DNA from: Thermophilibacter mediterraneus
GTDB lineage: Bacteria; Actinomycetota; Coriobacteriia; Coriobacteriales; Atopobiaceae
Length of the DNA stretch: 64,000 nt
Reading direction: 5' to 3'
Assembly: GCF_900119385.1 (NCBI RefSeq)
Contig: NZ_FPKO01000007.1
Location: forward strand, 62,001-126,000
Each line of letters begins with the position of its first letter. Position 1 is the first letter of the stretch. Below are positions 8,815 through 18,217 of this stretch, piece after piece. The position numbers and the translations under genes were made by a program. Under the pieces are notes generated by a model. That model was not told where the DNA came from. It searched no databases and worked only from the letters and a program-made list of their open reading frames with translations.

Positions 8815-11004
8815 ATGTCACTGAGCTACGACGCATCCGCACGCACCTTCACCATCAGCACAGCCGCGTCGACCTACCAGATGAAGGTCGACGCCCACGG
8901 CTACCTCCTCCACCTCTACTACGGCGCGCTCGCCACGGGAGACATGTCCTATCTCGTGACCTACGCGGACCGCAGCGGCATGTGCGGGTGCCCGCACGAC
9001 GTGGCCGACCGCACCTACTCGCTCGACGTCCTGCCCCAGGAGTTCCCGTTCCAGGGCGCGGGGGACATGCGCAGCCCGCTTTTGCTCGTCCGCGGCGAGG
9101 ACGGCACCTTCGGCTGCGACCTGCGCTACGTCTCCCATGAGATCCGCCCCGGCAAGTACGGCCTGCCCGGGCTCCCCTCAGTCTACGCACAGGACGGCGA
9201 CGACGCCGAGACCCTCTCGATCACGCTCGCCGACGAGCGGCTCGGGCTCGAGGTCGAGCTCCTCTACGGCGTGATGCCCGCCTACGACGTCATCACGCGC
9301 GCCGCCGTGGTCACCAACCGCGGCGAGGGCCGCGTCACCGTCGAGAAGCTCCAGTCCGCCTGTCTCGACTTCGTCTCCGGCGACTTCGACCTCATCACCT
9401 TCGACGGTCGCCACGCCATGGAGCGCCGGCCCTCCCGCCGCCCGGTCATGAACGGCTCGATGAGCGTCGGCAGCCGACGGGGCATGTCGTCCAACCAGTA
9501 CAACCCCATGATGGTCCTGTGCGACCGTCCCGCCACCGAGACCTCCGGTCGCGCCTGGTCGATGAGCTTCGTCTACAGCGGCGGCTTCCTCGCCGAGGCG
9601 GAGCGCGACCAGTACGAGCAGACCCGCGTGCAGATGGGCCTCGACGACGACCTCTTCTCCTACCCGCTCGAGCCGGGCGAGAAGATCGTGGCGCCCGAGG
9701 TCATCATGTCCTTCTCGCCCGCGGGCATCGAGCGGATCTCCCACAACCTGCACCGCGTCATCCGCGAGCGCGTCTGCCGCGGGCCCTGGCGCGACAGCCC
9801 GCGCCCCGTGCTCATCAACTCCTGGGAGGCGTGCTACTTCGACTTCACGGGCGACAAGCTCGTGGCGCTCGCCAAGAAGGCCGCGAGCCTGGGCCTCGAC
9901 ATGCTCGTCATGGACGACGGCTGGTTCGGGGCGCGCAACGACGACCATCGCGGCCTCGGCGACTGGAAGCCCAACATGGCCAAGCTCGGCGGATCCGTCG
10001 CCGACCTCGCACGCCGCGTGAACGAGGTCGGCCTGGGCTTTGGCATCTGGGTCGAGCCCGAGATGGTCAACGAGGACTCCGACCTCTTCCGCGCGCACCC
10101 CGACTGGGCGCTCGCCATCCCGGGCAAGGCCCCGGTCCTCGGCCGCGACCAGCTCGTGCTCGACCTCTCGCGCGCCGACGTGCGCGACAACCTCTTCGAG
10201 CAGCTCTGCGCGGTGCTCGACCAGGGGGGCATCGACTACGTCAAGTGGGACTACAACCGCTCGATCGTCGACGTCCACTCCCGGGTGACGAGCGACCAGG
10301 GCAAGGTCCTCTACGACTACATGCTCGGCCTCTACGACCTGCTCGAGCGCATCGTGAGCCGCTACCCAGACCTGCTCATCGAGGGGTGCTCCGCGGGCGG
10401 CGGGCGCTTCGACGCCGGTATGCTCCACTACACCCCGCAGATCTGGACCTCCGACAACACTGACGCGCGCAATCGCCTCGAGATCCAGTACGGCACGTCC
10501 TTCGGGTACCCGTGCTCGGCGGTGGGGGCGCACGTCTCCGCCTGCCCCAACGAGATCACCGGGCGCACCATCCCGCTGGGGGCGCGCGGCACCGTCGCCA
10601 TGGCGGGCGGCGCCTTCGGCTACGAGCTCGACCTCATGGAGCTCAACGACCGCGCCTGCGAGATCATTCGAACGCAGGTCGCCACCTACCGCAAGGTCGA
10701 GCACCTCGTGCGCGAGGGGCTCTTCTACCGGCTCTCCGACCCCAAGGACGCGGACGTCGCGGCGTGGGAGTTCGTCAGCGAGGACGGGCGCGAGGCGCTC
10801 GTCTGCGCGGTCGTCACGCGCGTCGACGGCTACGGCAAGGCGCAGTACGTGGTGCCGCGCGGGCTCACGCCGGGCGCCACCTACCGGATGGTGAGCAACG
10901 GCTCCGAGTTCTCGGCCGACGCGCTCATGGACATGGGCCTGCCCCTCACCGTCCCCGCGGGCCCGTACGAGAACTTCATGTACCGCTTCGAGCGCGTGGA
11001 CTAG
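8815..11004 (+). CDS. Alpha-galactosidase, glycoside hydrolase family 36
   Basis: A 729-residue GH36 alpha-galactosidase that releases galactose from raffinose-family sugars and melibiose. It lacks a signal peptide, so it acts in the cytoplasm on sugars imported by the preceding ABC system. The catalytic nucleophile is Asp479 in VKWDYNRSI and the acid/base is Asp547 in WTSDNTDARNRLEIQYG; both match the family's known positions within a residue or two. WEACYFDF, MDDGWFGARNDD and EPEMVNEDSDL are further family landmarks. The ATG at 8815 is favoured because the protein then begins like GH36 homologues. The upstream extension of the frame is non-coding. The site before it (cgagagaaatcgagaa) is only a moderate ribosome binding site. 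Confidence 0.95.
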   Translation: MSLSYDASARTFTISTAASTYQMKVDAHGYLLHLYYGALATGDMSYLVTYADRSGMCGCPHDVADRTYSLDVLPQEFPFQGAGDMRSPLLLVRGEDGTFGCDLRYVSHEIRPGKYGLPGLPSVYAQDGDDAETLSITLADERLGLEVELLYGVMPAYDVITRAAVVTNRGEGRVTVEKLQSACLDFVSGDFDLITFDGRHAMERRPSRRPVMNGSMSVGSRRGMSSNQYNPMMVLCDRPATETSGRAWSMSFVYSGGFLAEAERDQYEQTRVQMGLDDDLFSYPLEPGEKIVAPEVIMSFSPAGIERISHNLHRVIRERVCRGPWRDSPRPVLINSWEACYFDFTGDKLVALAKKAASLGLDMLVMDDGWFGARNDDHRGLGDWKPNMAKLGGSVADLARRVNEVGLGFGIWVEPEMVNEDSDLFRAHPDWALAIPGKAPVLGRDQLVLDLSRADVRDNLFEQLCAVLDQGGIDYVKWDYNRSIVDVHSRVTSDQGKVLYDYMLGLYDLLERIVSRYPDLLIEGCSAGGGRFDAGMLHYTPQIWTSDNTDARNRLEIQYGTSFGYPCSAVGAHVSACPNEITGRTIPLGARGTVAMAGGAFGYELDLMELNDRACEIIRTQVATYRKVEHLVREGLFYRLSDPKDADVAAWEFVSEDGREALVCAVVTRVDGYGKAQYVVPRGLTPGATYRMVSNGSEFSADALMDMGLPLTVPAGPYENFMYRFERVD

Positions 11005-11045
11005 CGTCCGAGCGGAGGGCCCCGCGACTCGCGCGCCTCGGATGC

Positions 11046-11276
11046 GTGCGGGTTGCGGACGGAACCGGGCCCGGAAGTGACCGCAAGTCGCACCTGATTC
11101 GGGTGCGTGCGGGTTGCGGACGGAACCGGGCCCGGAAGTGACCGCAAGCCGCACCTGATTCGGGTGCGTGCGGGTTGCGGACGGAATTGAATCGGAAAGT
11201 GACCGCAGCCCGCACGCCATCCAAGCGCGTGCGGGCTGCGGTCACTTTGACTAGGGGAACCGTCCGGAAGCCGCAC
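11046..11276. repeat. 61-bp-period hairpin array, locus 1 (four units)
   Basis: Four units begin at 11046, 11107, 11168 and 11229, exactly 61 bp apart. Each has a left arm gtgcgggttgcgg (or gtgcgggctgcgg) and an imperfect mirror such as ccgcaagccgcac, enclosing a ~22-nt loop that starts acgg and ends agtga. The loop of the fourth unit is in reverse orientation (tcactt ... accgt). The whole gene-free gap 11005-11330 is essentially this array. The same unit and period recur at 34281 and 60570. It lies between convergently arranged genes (GH36 and GH13). Confidence 0.85.
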
Positions 11277-11330
11277 GCACCCTGGGGGAGGGCGGCTCCC
11301 GGACGGCGGGAGGAGGCGTCTTCGCGGCGC

Positions 11331-13022
11331 CTACCGCACGACCCAGGCGGTGGCGTCCCGGGGCAGGCGCCCGGCGAGCAGCTCGCTGGAGCAGAGGACG
11401 ACCTCGCCCGCGGGCAGCGCGACCGGGCCCTCGCCGAAGTTGGTCACGCTCGTGAGCGTGCGCCCGCCCGCGCAGGGGCGCTCGTAGGCGATGACCTGGT
11501 CGCCGTAGCCCCCGGCCCATGCGAGCGAGGTGTCGCCGGTCGCCGTGAGCAGCTCGGAGCGCATCCCGAGCGCGCGGCGGTAGAACCAGAGCATCGACGC
11601 GGTGTTGGCCTCCTCGACGTCCACCGCGAACTGCGCGAACCACTCCGGCTGGGGCAGGTGCGCAGCCTCGTGCTCCACCGGGGCGGAGAAGCCGAAGTCC
11701 CCGGACTCGTCGACCGCCCTCCAGGGCAGCGGCACGCGGCAGCCGTCCCGGCCCTTGATCGCGTCACCGTGCGTGGTCATGAGCGCCTGCGGGTCCTCGA
11801 GGGCGCCCCAGGGGATGTCCGCCACCTCGAACAGGCCGAGCTCCTCGCCCTGGTAGAGGTAGACCGAGCCGGGGAGCCCCAGCTCCATGAGCAGGGCGGC
11901 GCGGGCGCGACGCGTCCCGAGCTCGCGGTCCTCGTGGTAGGTCCTCCCGTCGCGCAGCAGCCAGTCGGTCACGAGCTGGTGGTGCACCGAGGAGCGGACC
12001 TGCGGCAGGGCGAAGCGCGTGGGGTGGCGCGGCATGTCATGGTTGGAGAGCACCCACGTAGTCGTCGAGCCGGACTGCTCGGCGGCGGCGAGGCCCTTCT
12101 CGATGGCGGTGCGGAACTCGTCGGCGAACCATGCCGCGTTGGAGAGCTGGAAGTTGAAGACCTGCCCGAGTTCGTCGGGGGAGGCGTACATCCACTGGTG
12201 CTCCGGCACGACCCATGCCTCGGCCACGGCGAAGCGCGCGGGCTCGTACTCGTTGAAGACCTGGCGCCACTCGCGGTAGATCTCGTGGACCTCGGGGCGG
12301 TCCCACAGGGGGTTGTCGTCACCGGGCTCGCCCTGGTCGGGGTCGTCGGGCCAGTCGGCGAGCGGACGGCTGTCGAGGTCCTTGGCCAGCGCGTGGGCCA
12401 CGTCGATGCGGAAGCCGTCGGCGCCGCGGTCGCTCCAGAAGCGCAGGGTCTTCTTGAAGTCCTCGTGGACGTCGGGGTTCCCCCAGTTGAGGTCGGCCTG
12501 CTCGACGGCGAAGAGGTGCAGGTACCACTCGCCGTCGCCGACCGGCTCCCAGGCGGGGCCGCCGAAGGTCGACTTCCACCCGTTGGGCGGGAGCTCCCCG
12601 TTCTCGCCGCGGCCGGGACGGAAGACGTAGCGGTCGCGCTCGGGCGACCCGGGGCCCGCGGCGAGCGCGGCCTTGAACCACTCGTGCTCCGTGGAGGTGT
12701 GGTTGGGGACGATGTCGACGACCACCTTCATGCCGGCCTCGTGCGCGGCGGCGCACATCGCGTCGAAGTCCTCGAGCGTGCCCAGGCGCGGGTCGACGTC
12801 GCGGTAGTCCGCCACGTCGTAGCCGCCGTCGACGAGCGGGGAGGGGTAGAACGGCGAGAGCCAGATGGCGTCGATTCCGAGCTCGCGCAGGTAGCCCATG
12901 CGCTCCGTCACGCCCTTGATGTCGCCCAGGCCGTCGCCGTTGGCGTCGTAGAAGCTGCGGGGGTACACCTGGTACACCACGGCCTGCTTCCACCAGTCGG
13001 CGCGCTCGTTGTTTGCAGTCAT
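11331..13022 (-). CDS. Alpha-glucosidase, glycoside hydrolase family 13
   Basis: A 563-residue cytoplasmic GH13 enzyme acting on short alpha-glucans. Family regions are clear: DIVPNHTS (103-110), GFRIDVAH with nucleophile Asp207, VAEAW with acid/base Glu268 and LSNHDMPR with Asp329. The calcium-type loop DANGDGLGDIKGV (26-38) and the QADLNW segment place it among alpha-glucosidase/oligo-1,6-glucosidase enzymes, closest in pattern to actinobacterial AglA. The residue after the nucleophile is Val, often linked to alpha-1,6 activity, so specificity stays open. The ATG at 13022 follows aaaggag; upstream frame is a hairpin region. It is the last gene of the lacI-malQ-glgP operon. Confidence 0.92.
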   Translation of the reverse strand: MTANNERADWWKQAVVYQVYPRSFYDANGDGLGDIKGVTERMGYLRELGIDAIWLSPFYPSPLVDGGYDVADYRDVDPRLGTLEDFDAMCAAAHEAGMKVVVDIVPNHTSTEHEWFKAALAAGPGSPERDRYVFRPGRGENGELPPNGWKSTFGGPAWEPVGDGEWYLHLFAVEQADLNWGNPDVHEDFKKTLRFWSDRGADGFRIDVAHALAKDLDSRPLADWPDDPDQGEPGDDNPLWDRPEVHEIYREWRQVFNEYEPARFAVAEAWVVPEHQWMYASPDELGQVFNFQLSNAAWFADEFRTAIEKGLAAAEQSGSTTTWVLSNHDMPRHPTRFALPQVRSSVHHQLVTDWLLRDGRTYHEDRELGTRRARAALLMELGLPGSVYLYQGEELGLFEVADIPWGALEDPQALMTTHGDAIKGRDGCRVPLPWRAVDESGDFGFSAPVEHEAAHLPQPEWFAQFAVDVEEANTASMLWFYRRALGMRSELLTATGDTSLAWAGGYGDQVIAYERPCAGGRTLTSVTNFGEGPVALPAGEVVLCSSELLAGRLPRDATAWVVR

Positions 13023-13103
13023 CGTCTGCTCCTTTCTGAAGTTTGGGACGGGGTCGTGTCTGGGAAGGGAAGGACGGTCCCCCTCGCGCGGGAACCGGGG
13101 TCT

Positions 13104-13130
13104 GTGAACCGGTGCCCGGCCCCGGTTCAC
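13104..13130. repeat. Intergenic hairpin between glgP and the GH13 gene
   Basis: Perfect 9-bp arms gtgaaccgg (13104-13112) and ccggttcac (13122-13130) with a 9-nt loop, directly after the glgP stop on the minus strand. There is no T-run, so it is either a transcript-stabilising hairpin inside the operon or a palindromic repeat. Confidence 0.6.
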
Positions 13131-13136
13131 GGGACG

Positions 13137-15401
13137 TCACGCGAGATGCCAGATGTCGCGGTCGTACTCGCGGATGGTTCGGTCGGACGAGAAGAACCCG
13201 GACCTCGCGACGTTCACGAGCATCTTCCCCGCCCACGCGTCGCGGTCCTCGTAGTCCGCGAGGCAGCGCTCCTTCACGGAGGCGTAGTCGCGCGCGTCGA
13301 GAAGGGCCATGAAGTAGTCCTTGGCCAGGAAGTCGCGGTACACGCGGGTGAGGCACCCCGCGTCGCCGCGGGCGAGAAGCTCGGGCGAGACGATGAAGTC
13401 GAGCGCCTCCGCGAGCTCTCCGTCGGAGAGCCAGACGTCCCAGGGACGGTAGTCGCCCCGGTCGTAGAGGCCGATGACGTCCTCGGACGAGCGACCGAAC
13501 AGGTAGATGTTCCCCTCGCCCACCAGGTTGGCGATCTCCACGTTCGCCCCGTCGAGCGTGCCGAGCGTCACCGCGCCGTTGGCCATGAACTTCATGTTGG
13601 AGGTGCCGCTCGCCTCCTTGGACGCGAGCGAGATCTGCTCGGAGACGTCGGCGGCGGGGATGAGGTGCTCGGCCGCCGTGACGTTGTAGTTCTCGACGAA
13701 GACGAGGCGCAGCCACGGGGAGACCTGCCCGTCGTCGGCGATGAGGCGCGACAGCGCGAGCAGCAGGGCGATCGTGTCCTTGGCGAGCGTGTAGGCCGGC
13801 GCGGCCTTGGCGCCGAAGATCATGGTGACCGGCCGGTTGGGAACGTTTCCACGCTTGATCTGCAGGTACTTCCAGATGGCGTAGAGGGCGTTCATCTGCT
13901 GGCGCTTGTACTGGTGCATGCGCTTGACCTGGATGTCGAAGACCGAGTCCGGGTCCACCTCGACGCCCTGGGACGCGCGCAGCCACTCGGCCAGCTCGCG
14001 CTTGGCGTCCCGCTTGATGTCGAGGAGCCCTCGCGCGAACGAGGCGTCGCCCGCGAACGGCAGCAGGTCCTCGAGGCGCGACGCGTCGCGCTCCCAGGCG
14101 TCGCCGATCGCGGAGGTGATGTGGTCGGCGAGCGGGCGGTTGCAGCCCATGAGCCAGCGTCGGAAGGTGATGCCGTTGGTCTTGTTGGTGAACTTGCCCG
14201 GGTAGAGCTCGGCGAAGGGCCTCATCTCCGAGGTCACGAGGATCTGCGTGTGAAGCGCGGCGACGCCGTTGACGGCGTGGGAGAAGTGCACGTCCATGTT
14301 GGCCATGTGCACGACGTCGCCACCGTCGACGACGGCCACCGCGTCGCCGCCGCCCCGCTCCCGCGCGAGCGCGTCGAGCCGGCGGATGATGGGCGCGATG
14401 CCAGGGGCGACCTGCTCGATGAAGCGCATGGGCCAGGTCTCGAGGGCCTCGGCGAGGATGGTGTGGTTGGTGTAGGCGCAGGTCCGCTCCACGATGCCCG
14501 CCGCGTCCTCGAACGAGACGCCCCGCTCCATGAGCAGGCGCACGAGCTCGGGGATCACCATCGACGGGTGCGTGTCGTTGATGTGCACGGCGACGTGGGC
14601 GTCGAGCTCCTCCGGGGCGAAGCCGCGCTCCTCCAGCTCGGCGAGGATGAGCTGGGCTCCCGCGGAGACCATGAAGTACTGCTGGTAGACGCGCAGCAGG
14701 CGCCCCGCCTCGTCGGAGTCGTCGGGGTACAGGAAGCTCGTGAGGCTGTGCGCGACGTCGCCCTTGTCGAAGCCGATCCCGTGCTCGGGCGCGGCCGCGG
14801 GCTCGGGGACGTCAAAGAGGTGCAGGCGGTTCACCGTGTCGTTCTTGTAGCCGGGGACCTCGATGTCGAACATTCTGGCCTCGAGGTCGCCGAAGCCAAA
14901 GGGTACCGAGAAGGACCTCCCGGTGTCGATCAGCCAGGACTCGGGCTCGATCCAGGGGTTGGGCTCCTCGCGCTGGACGCCGTCGGCGAGGTCCTGCCGG
15001 AAGAGGCCGTAGTGGTAGTTGAGGCCGACGCCGTCCCCGGCGAGGCCGAGCGAGGCGATGGAGTCGAGGAAGCAGGCGGCGAGGCGGCCCAGGCCTCCGT
15101 TGCCGAGCGAGGGCTCGGGCTCGCAGTCCTCCACGCGGGCGAGCGTGGTGCCGTGCGCGGCGAGGATGCCCTCGACCTCGTCGAGAAGGCCCAGGTTCAT
15201 GAGGTTGGAGCGGAGCAGCCGCCCCACGAGGAACTCGGCCGAGAAGTAGTAGAGCTTGCGCTCGCCGGTGGCGGGGCGCATCTCGAGCTCGAGGTCGCGC
15301 GTCGCGCGCAGCAGCGCGCAGAAGATCTGGGCGTCGCCGGCCTCGTCGAGGGTGAGGCCCATGTCGGCGAGCGCGTCGTTCAGTCGGCTCTCAAAGTCCA
15401 T
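13137..15401 (-). CDS. glgP: Glycogen/maltodextrin phosphorylase (GT35)
   Basis: A 754-residue PLP-dependent phosphorylase that releases glucose-1-phosphate from alpha-1,4-glucans. The cofactor lysine lies in EASGTSNMKFMANGA; other landmarks are EPSLGNGGLGRLAACF, GYKNDTVNRLHLF, HINDTHP and IQVKRMHQYKRQQ. Length is at the short, bacterial-maltodextrin end of the family. The start at 15401 (MDFESRL) is chosen over an upstream in-frame ATG because gaggaggaatgac precedes it. Only one base separates it from the malQ stop (TGA-C-ATG), so the two are translationally coupled. Products feed glycolysis through phosphoglucomutase. Confidence 0.96.
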   Translation of the reverse strand: MDFESRLNDALADMGLTLDEAGDAQIFCALLRATRDLELEMRPATGERKLYYFSAEFLVGRLLRSNLMNLGLLDEVEGILAAHGTTLARVEDCEPEPSLGNGGLGRLAACFLDSIASLGLAGDGVGLNYHYGLFRQDLADGVQREEPNPWIEPESWLIDTGRSFSVPFGFGDLEARMFDIEVPGYKNDTVNRLHLFDVPEPAAAPEHGIGFDKGDVAHSLTSFLYPDDSDEAGRLLRVYQQYFMVSAGAQLILAELEERGFAPEELDAHVAVHINDTHPSMVIPELVRLLMERGVSFEDAAGIVERTCAYTNHTILAEALETWPMRFIEQVAPGIAPIIRRLDALARERGGGDAVAVVDGGDVVHMANMDVHFSHAVNGVAALHTQILVTSEMRPFAELYPGKFTNKTNGITFRRWLMGCNRPLADHITSAIGDAWERDASRLEDLLPFAGDASFARGLLDIKRDAKRELAEWLRASQGVEVDPDSVFDIQVKRMHQYKRQQMNALYAIWKYLQIKRGNVPNRPVTMIFGAKAAPAYTLAKDTIALLLALSRLIADDGQVSPWLRLVFVENYNVTAAEHLIPAADVSEQISLASKEASGTSNMKFMANGAVTLGTLDGANVEIANLVGEGNIYLFGRSSEDVIGLYDRGDYRPWDVWLSDGELAEALDFIVSPELLARGDAGCLTRVYRDFLAKDYFMALLDARDYASVKERCLADYEDRDAWAGKMLVNVARSGFFSSDRTIREYDRDIWHLA

Positions 15402-15402
15402 G

Positions 15403-16941
15403 TCATTCCTCCTCGTTCTTCTCTGCGACGTCACGGGGGGACCGTCCCGTCGCGACGTCGGGCAGGCGGTGATAGAGCTCCATCTGGCGGTGCACGCGCG
15501 CGGCGAGCGCGGGTGAGTCGAAGCCCGGGAGCGCGCGCCACTGCCAGTTGGCGCCGAGCGTCGAGGGCGTGTTGATGCGCGCCTCGCTGCCCAGGCCGAG
15601 CAGGTCCTGCATCTGGACCACGGCGAGGTCGGCGGCGCTCGCCCAGATGGCGCGCATCATGCCCCACCCCTCGCCCTCCCTGGGGTCGAGGTGGAGGTAC
15701 TCGCGAGCGAGCATGGCGTCGTCGAGCGGGGCGCTCTCGAGCCAGCCGAGGGCGGTGTCGTTATCGTGCGTCCCGACGTAGGCGACGCAGTTGGTGGGGT
15801 AGCGGTAGGGGAGGTACTCGCTTCCGGTGCCGTCGCGCGTGTCGAAGGCGAACTCGAGGACCTTCATGCCGGGGAAGCCCGACTCTGCCAGGAGCGCGCG
15901 CACGGAGTCGGTGAGGTAGCCGAGGTCCTCCGCGACGATCTCGCAGCGGCCCATGCGCTTCTCGAGCAGCTCGAACAGCTCGATGCCCGGTCCCCTGCGC
16001 CAGTGCCCGTCGGCCGCGGTGACGGCGCCGGCGGGGATCGCGAAGTAGGTGTCGAACCCGCGGAAGTGGTCGATGCGGAGGATGTCGTAGAGGCGAAGCT
16101 GCGCCTCGATGCGGGCCGTCCACCACTCGTAGCCGTCCGCCTTCATGCGGTCCCACGCAAAGAGGGGGTTGCCCCACAGCTGCCCGATCGCGGAGAAGCC
16201 GTCGGGCGGGACGCCGGCGATCTCACGGGGTCGCAGGCTCTCGTCGAGCTGGAACTGCTCGGGGTGGCTCCACACGTCCGCGGAGTCGTCGGCGACGTAG
16301 AAGGGCAGGTCGCCCATGATGCGGACGCCGCGCGAGCGGGCGTGGTCGTGCAGCCGGTCCCACTGGCGGAAGAACAGGCACTGGACGCCCCTCCAGAAGC
16401 GGACCTCGTCGGCCAGCGCCTCGCGGGCCTCGGCGAGGCCCTCCGGGCTGCGGAAGCGCAGGGCGTCCTCCCAGGCGTGCCAGGGCGCCCCTCCGTGGGC
16501 GTCCTTTGCGGCCATGAACAGCGCGTAGTCGTCGAGCCAGGCCCGCTCGCGGTCGCAGAAGGAGGCGAGCTCGCCCGCCCGGTCCCGCTCGAGGCGGCGC
16601 ACTGCGTGACGGAGCACGTCGAAGCGCTCCCGGTAGAGCGCGCCGTAGTCGACGCGCGCGGGGTCGGAGCCCCAGTCGCGGCCGGCGTACTCGTCCCGGC
16701 AAAGCAGGCCCTCCTCGGCGAGGTCGTCGAGGTCGATCAGGTAGGGGTTGCCGGCAAAGGTCGAGAACGACTGGTACGGCGAGTCCCCGTAGCTCGTGGG
16801 GACGATCGGCAGCACCTGCCAGACCGACACCCCGGCGTCGCTGAGGAAGTCGACGAAGGCGCGCGCCTGCGCGCCCATGGTGCCGACGCCCCACGGCGAG
16901 GGAAGCGCGGTGACGGGCATCAGCACCCCGGAGCTTCTCAT
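15403..16941 (-). CDS. malQ: 4-alpha-glucanotransferase (amylomaltase, GH77)
   Basis: A 512-residue GH77 amylomaltase that rearranges maltodextrins into longer chains for the phosphorylase. Family features include the start LPSPWGVGTMG, the SPYQSFSTFAGNPYLIDLD segment, the nucleophile region RIDHFRGFDTYFAIP, the acid/base segment IVAEDLG and the third acid in VGTHDNDTALGW. The ATG at 16941 follows aaaggagggtgcc. It lies 84 nt downstream of lacI and one base upstream of glgP, so it is part of one glucan operon. Confidence 0.96.
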   Translation of the reverse strand: MRSSGVLMPVTALPSPWGVGTMGAQARAFVDFLSDAGVSVWQVLPIVPTSYGDSPYQSFSTFAGNPYLIDLDDLAEEGLLCRDEYAGRDWGSDPARVDYGALYRERFDVLRHAVRRLERDRAGELASFCDRERAWLDDYALFMAAKDAHGGAPWHAWEDALRFRSPEGLAEAREALADEVRFWRGVQCLFFRQWDRLHDHARSRGVRIMGDLPFYVADDSADVWSHPEQFQLDESLRPREIAGVPPDGFSAIGQLWGNPLFAWDRMKADGYEWWTARIEAQLRLYDILRIDHFRGFDTYFAIPAGAVTAADGHWRRGPGIELFELLEKRMGRCEIVAEDLGYLTDSVRALLAESGFPGMKVLEFAFDTRDGTGSEYLPYRYPTNCVAYVGTHDNDTALGWLESAPLDDAMLAREYLHLDPREGEGWGMMRAIWASAADLAVVQMQDLLGLGSEARINTPSTLGANWQWRALPGFDSPALAARVHRQMELYHRLPDVATGRSPRDVAEKNEEE

Positions 16942-17025
16942 GGCACCCTCCTTTCATCTTGGCCGGGCTCCTCTCGCCCGGCGACTGCTGCCTTCACTGG
17001 CCCGAGGGCCTCGGCGACCGCGGCC

Positions 17026-18036
17026 CTACCCCTCGATCGCGCGGACGCTCTCTCGACGGGCGATCTCGTACGGCACGACCTCGTGCACAGCGGCGGCGCC
17101 CGAGCGCATGCCGTCGAGCAGGATCCGCACGGCGCGCTCGGCGAGCCGGTCGGCGTCCTGTCGGACGGTGGTGATGCGCGGGATGGAGAACTGCGAGAAC
17201 GTGGTGTCGTCGAAGCCGGTGATCGAGACGTCGCCCGGCACGGAGAGCCCGAGGTCGGCGATGGCCCGCACGGCGCCAAAGGCGACTGCGTCGCCGAGCG
17301 AGAAGATCGCGGTGAGGTCGGGGGAGCGGGTCAGGAGCGTCCGCGCCGCCTCGTAGCCGCCGGACTCCGAGTACCCGCTCGGCTCGTAGTCGCGGGCGCG
17401 GTCGAGGGTCACGCCGTGGGCGAGCAGCGCCTCCTCGACGCCGGCGAGGCGCCGGGCGCTGATGAGCTCGCGCTCGGGGTTGCCGCCGATGACGCCGATC
17501 CTGCGGTGCCCGAGGCCCCAGAGGTGCTCGACCATGTCGCGCGAGGCGGCGACGTTGTCGATGGAGACGCTCGAGAGGTTGGGGAAGTCGAGGCCGTCGA
17601 CCACGTTGGTGACGAGCACGCTCGGGACCTCGATCTCGCCGAAGGACTCGCGGAAGTAGCGGGGCTCGCCTCCCAGGAAGAGCATGCCCTTGGGGCGGCG
17701 CGTCTGCTGGTAGCGTATGGCGGTCCGGACCTCCTCGGCGTCGTCGGCGAGGTAGGTGACGGCCAGGTCCTCCTCCTGTGCGGCGAGGGCCGCCTGGATG
17801 CGCTCGAGGATGTCGCCGAAGAGGCGGTTGTTCACGCCCATGACGAAGGCGGCGACGGGGGTCTGCGAGCGCATCTTGAGGTAGCGCGCGTTGGAGTTGG
17901 GCTCGTAGCCGAGCTCCTCCATCACGGCGAGGATGCGCTCCCGCGCGCGGTCGCTCACGTTGGGCTGGTCGTTGATCACGCGGGAGACCGTCCCCACGCC
18001 GTAGCCCGACTTCGCCGCGATGTCGCGTATGTCCAT
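17026..18036 (-). CDS. LacI-family repressor of the alpha-glucan operon
   Basis: A 336-residue LacI/GalR regulator. The N-terminal helix-turn-helix is DIRDIAAKSGYGVGTVSRVINDQPNVS, followed by the hinge helix and a periplasmic-binding-type effector domain ending GDVSITGFDDTTFSQFSIPRITTVRQ. The start at 18036 (MDIRDIAA) is fixed by the conserved N-terminus. A perfect operator-type palindrome lies 39 nt upstream beside a -10 element, so it should repress itself and the following malQ, glgP and GH13 genes. The inducer is probably maltose or a maltodextrin, by analogy with MalR. Confidence 0.93.
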   Translation of the reverse strand: MDIRDIAAKSGYGVGTVSRVINDQPNVSDRARERILAVMEELGYEPNSNARYLKMRSQTPVAAFVMGVNNRLFGDILERIQAALAAQEEDLAVTYLADDAEEVRTAIRYQQTRRPKGMLFLGGEPRYFRESFGEIEVPSVLVTNVVDGLDFPNLSSVSIDNVAASRDMVEHLWGLGHRRIGVIGGNPERELISARRLAGVEEALLAHGVTLDRARDYEPSGYSESGGYEAARTLLTRSPDLTAIFSLGDAVAFGAVRAIADLGLSVPGDVSITGFDDTTFSQFSIPRITTVRQDADRLAERAVRILLDGMRSGAAAVHEVVPYEIARRESVRAIEG

Positions 18037-18074
18037 GGTCGCCGCCTCTCGTCCCGCCGGTCCTTCTCTCCCAT

Positions 18075-18114
18075 GAATTGGAAACGTTTCCAATTCGGTG
18101 TTAGCAGACTTATA
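18075..18114 (-). promoter_or_regulatory. lacI operon promoter and LacI-type operator
   Basis: A 22-bp perfect palindrome (18075-18096; half-site gaattggaaac) with the central CG typical of LacI/GalR operators lies between the promoter and the lacI start. On the minus strand an extended -10 element TGGTATAAG (hexamer opposite 18109-18114) precedes it, placing the expected transcription start at about 18102 next to the operator. No clear -35 is present, as is usual with an extended -10. Confidence 0.8.
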
Positions 18115-18217
18115 CCACCAGATGCCGGAAGGGGAGGTTAGAATCTCGCATTTCCGTTTGCGGCGAAAAACACGCCGCTCGCCGGAGGGCGCCGCGCGGT
18201 TGCAGGGGCGAGCTGGG

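Noticed and set aside
13839-13850. Second LacI operator (ggaacgtttcc) inside glgP
   Set aside because: Only the core matches, symmetry is lost outside it, and it lies within well-conserved coding sequence.
11175-15575. A 1466-residue plus-strand frame opposite the GH13 and glgP genes
   Set aside because: Antisense frame without domains; the minus-strand genes show complete catalytic motifs.
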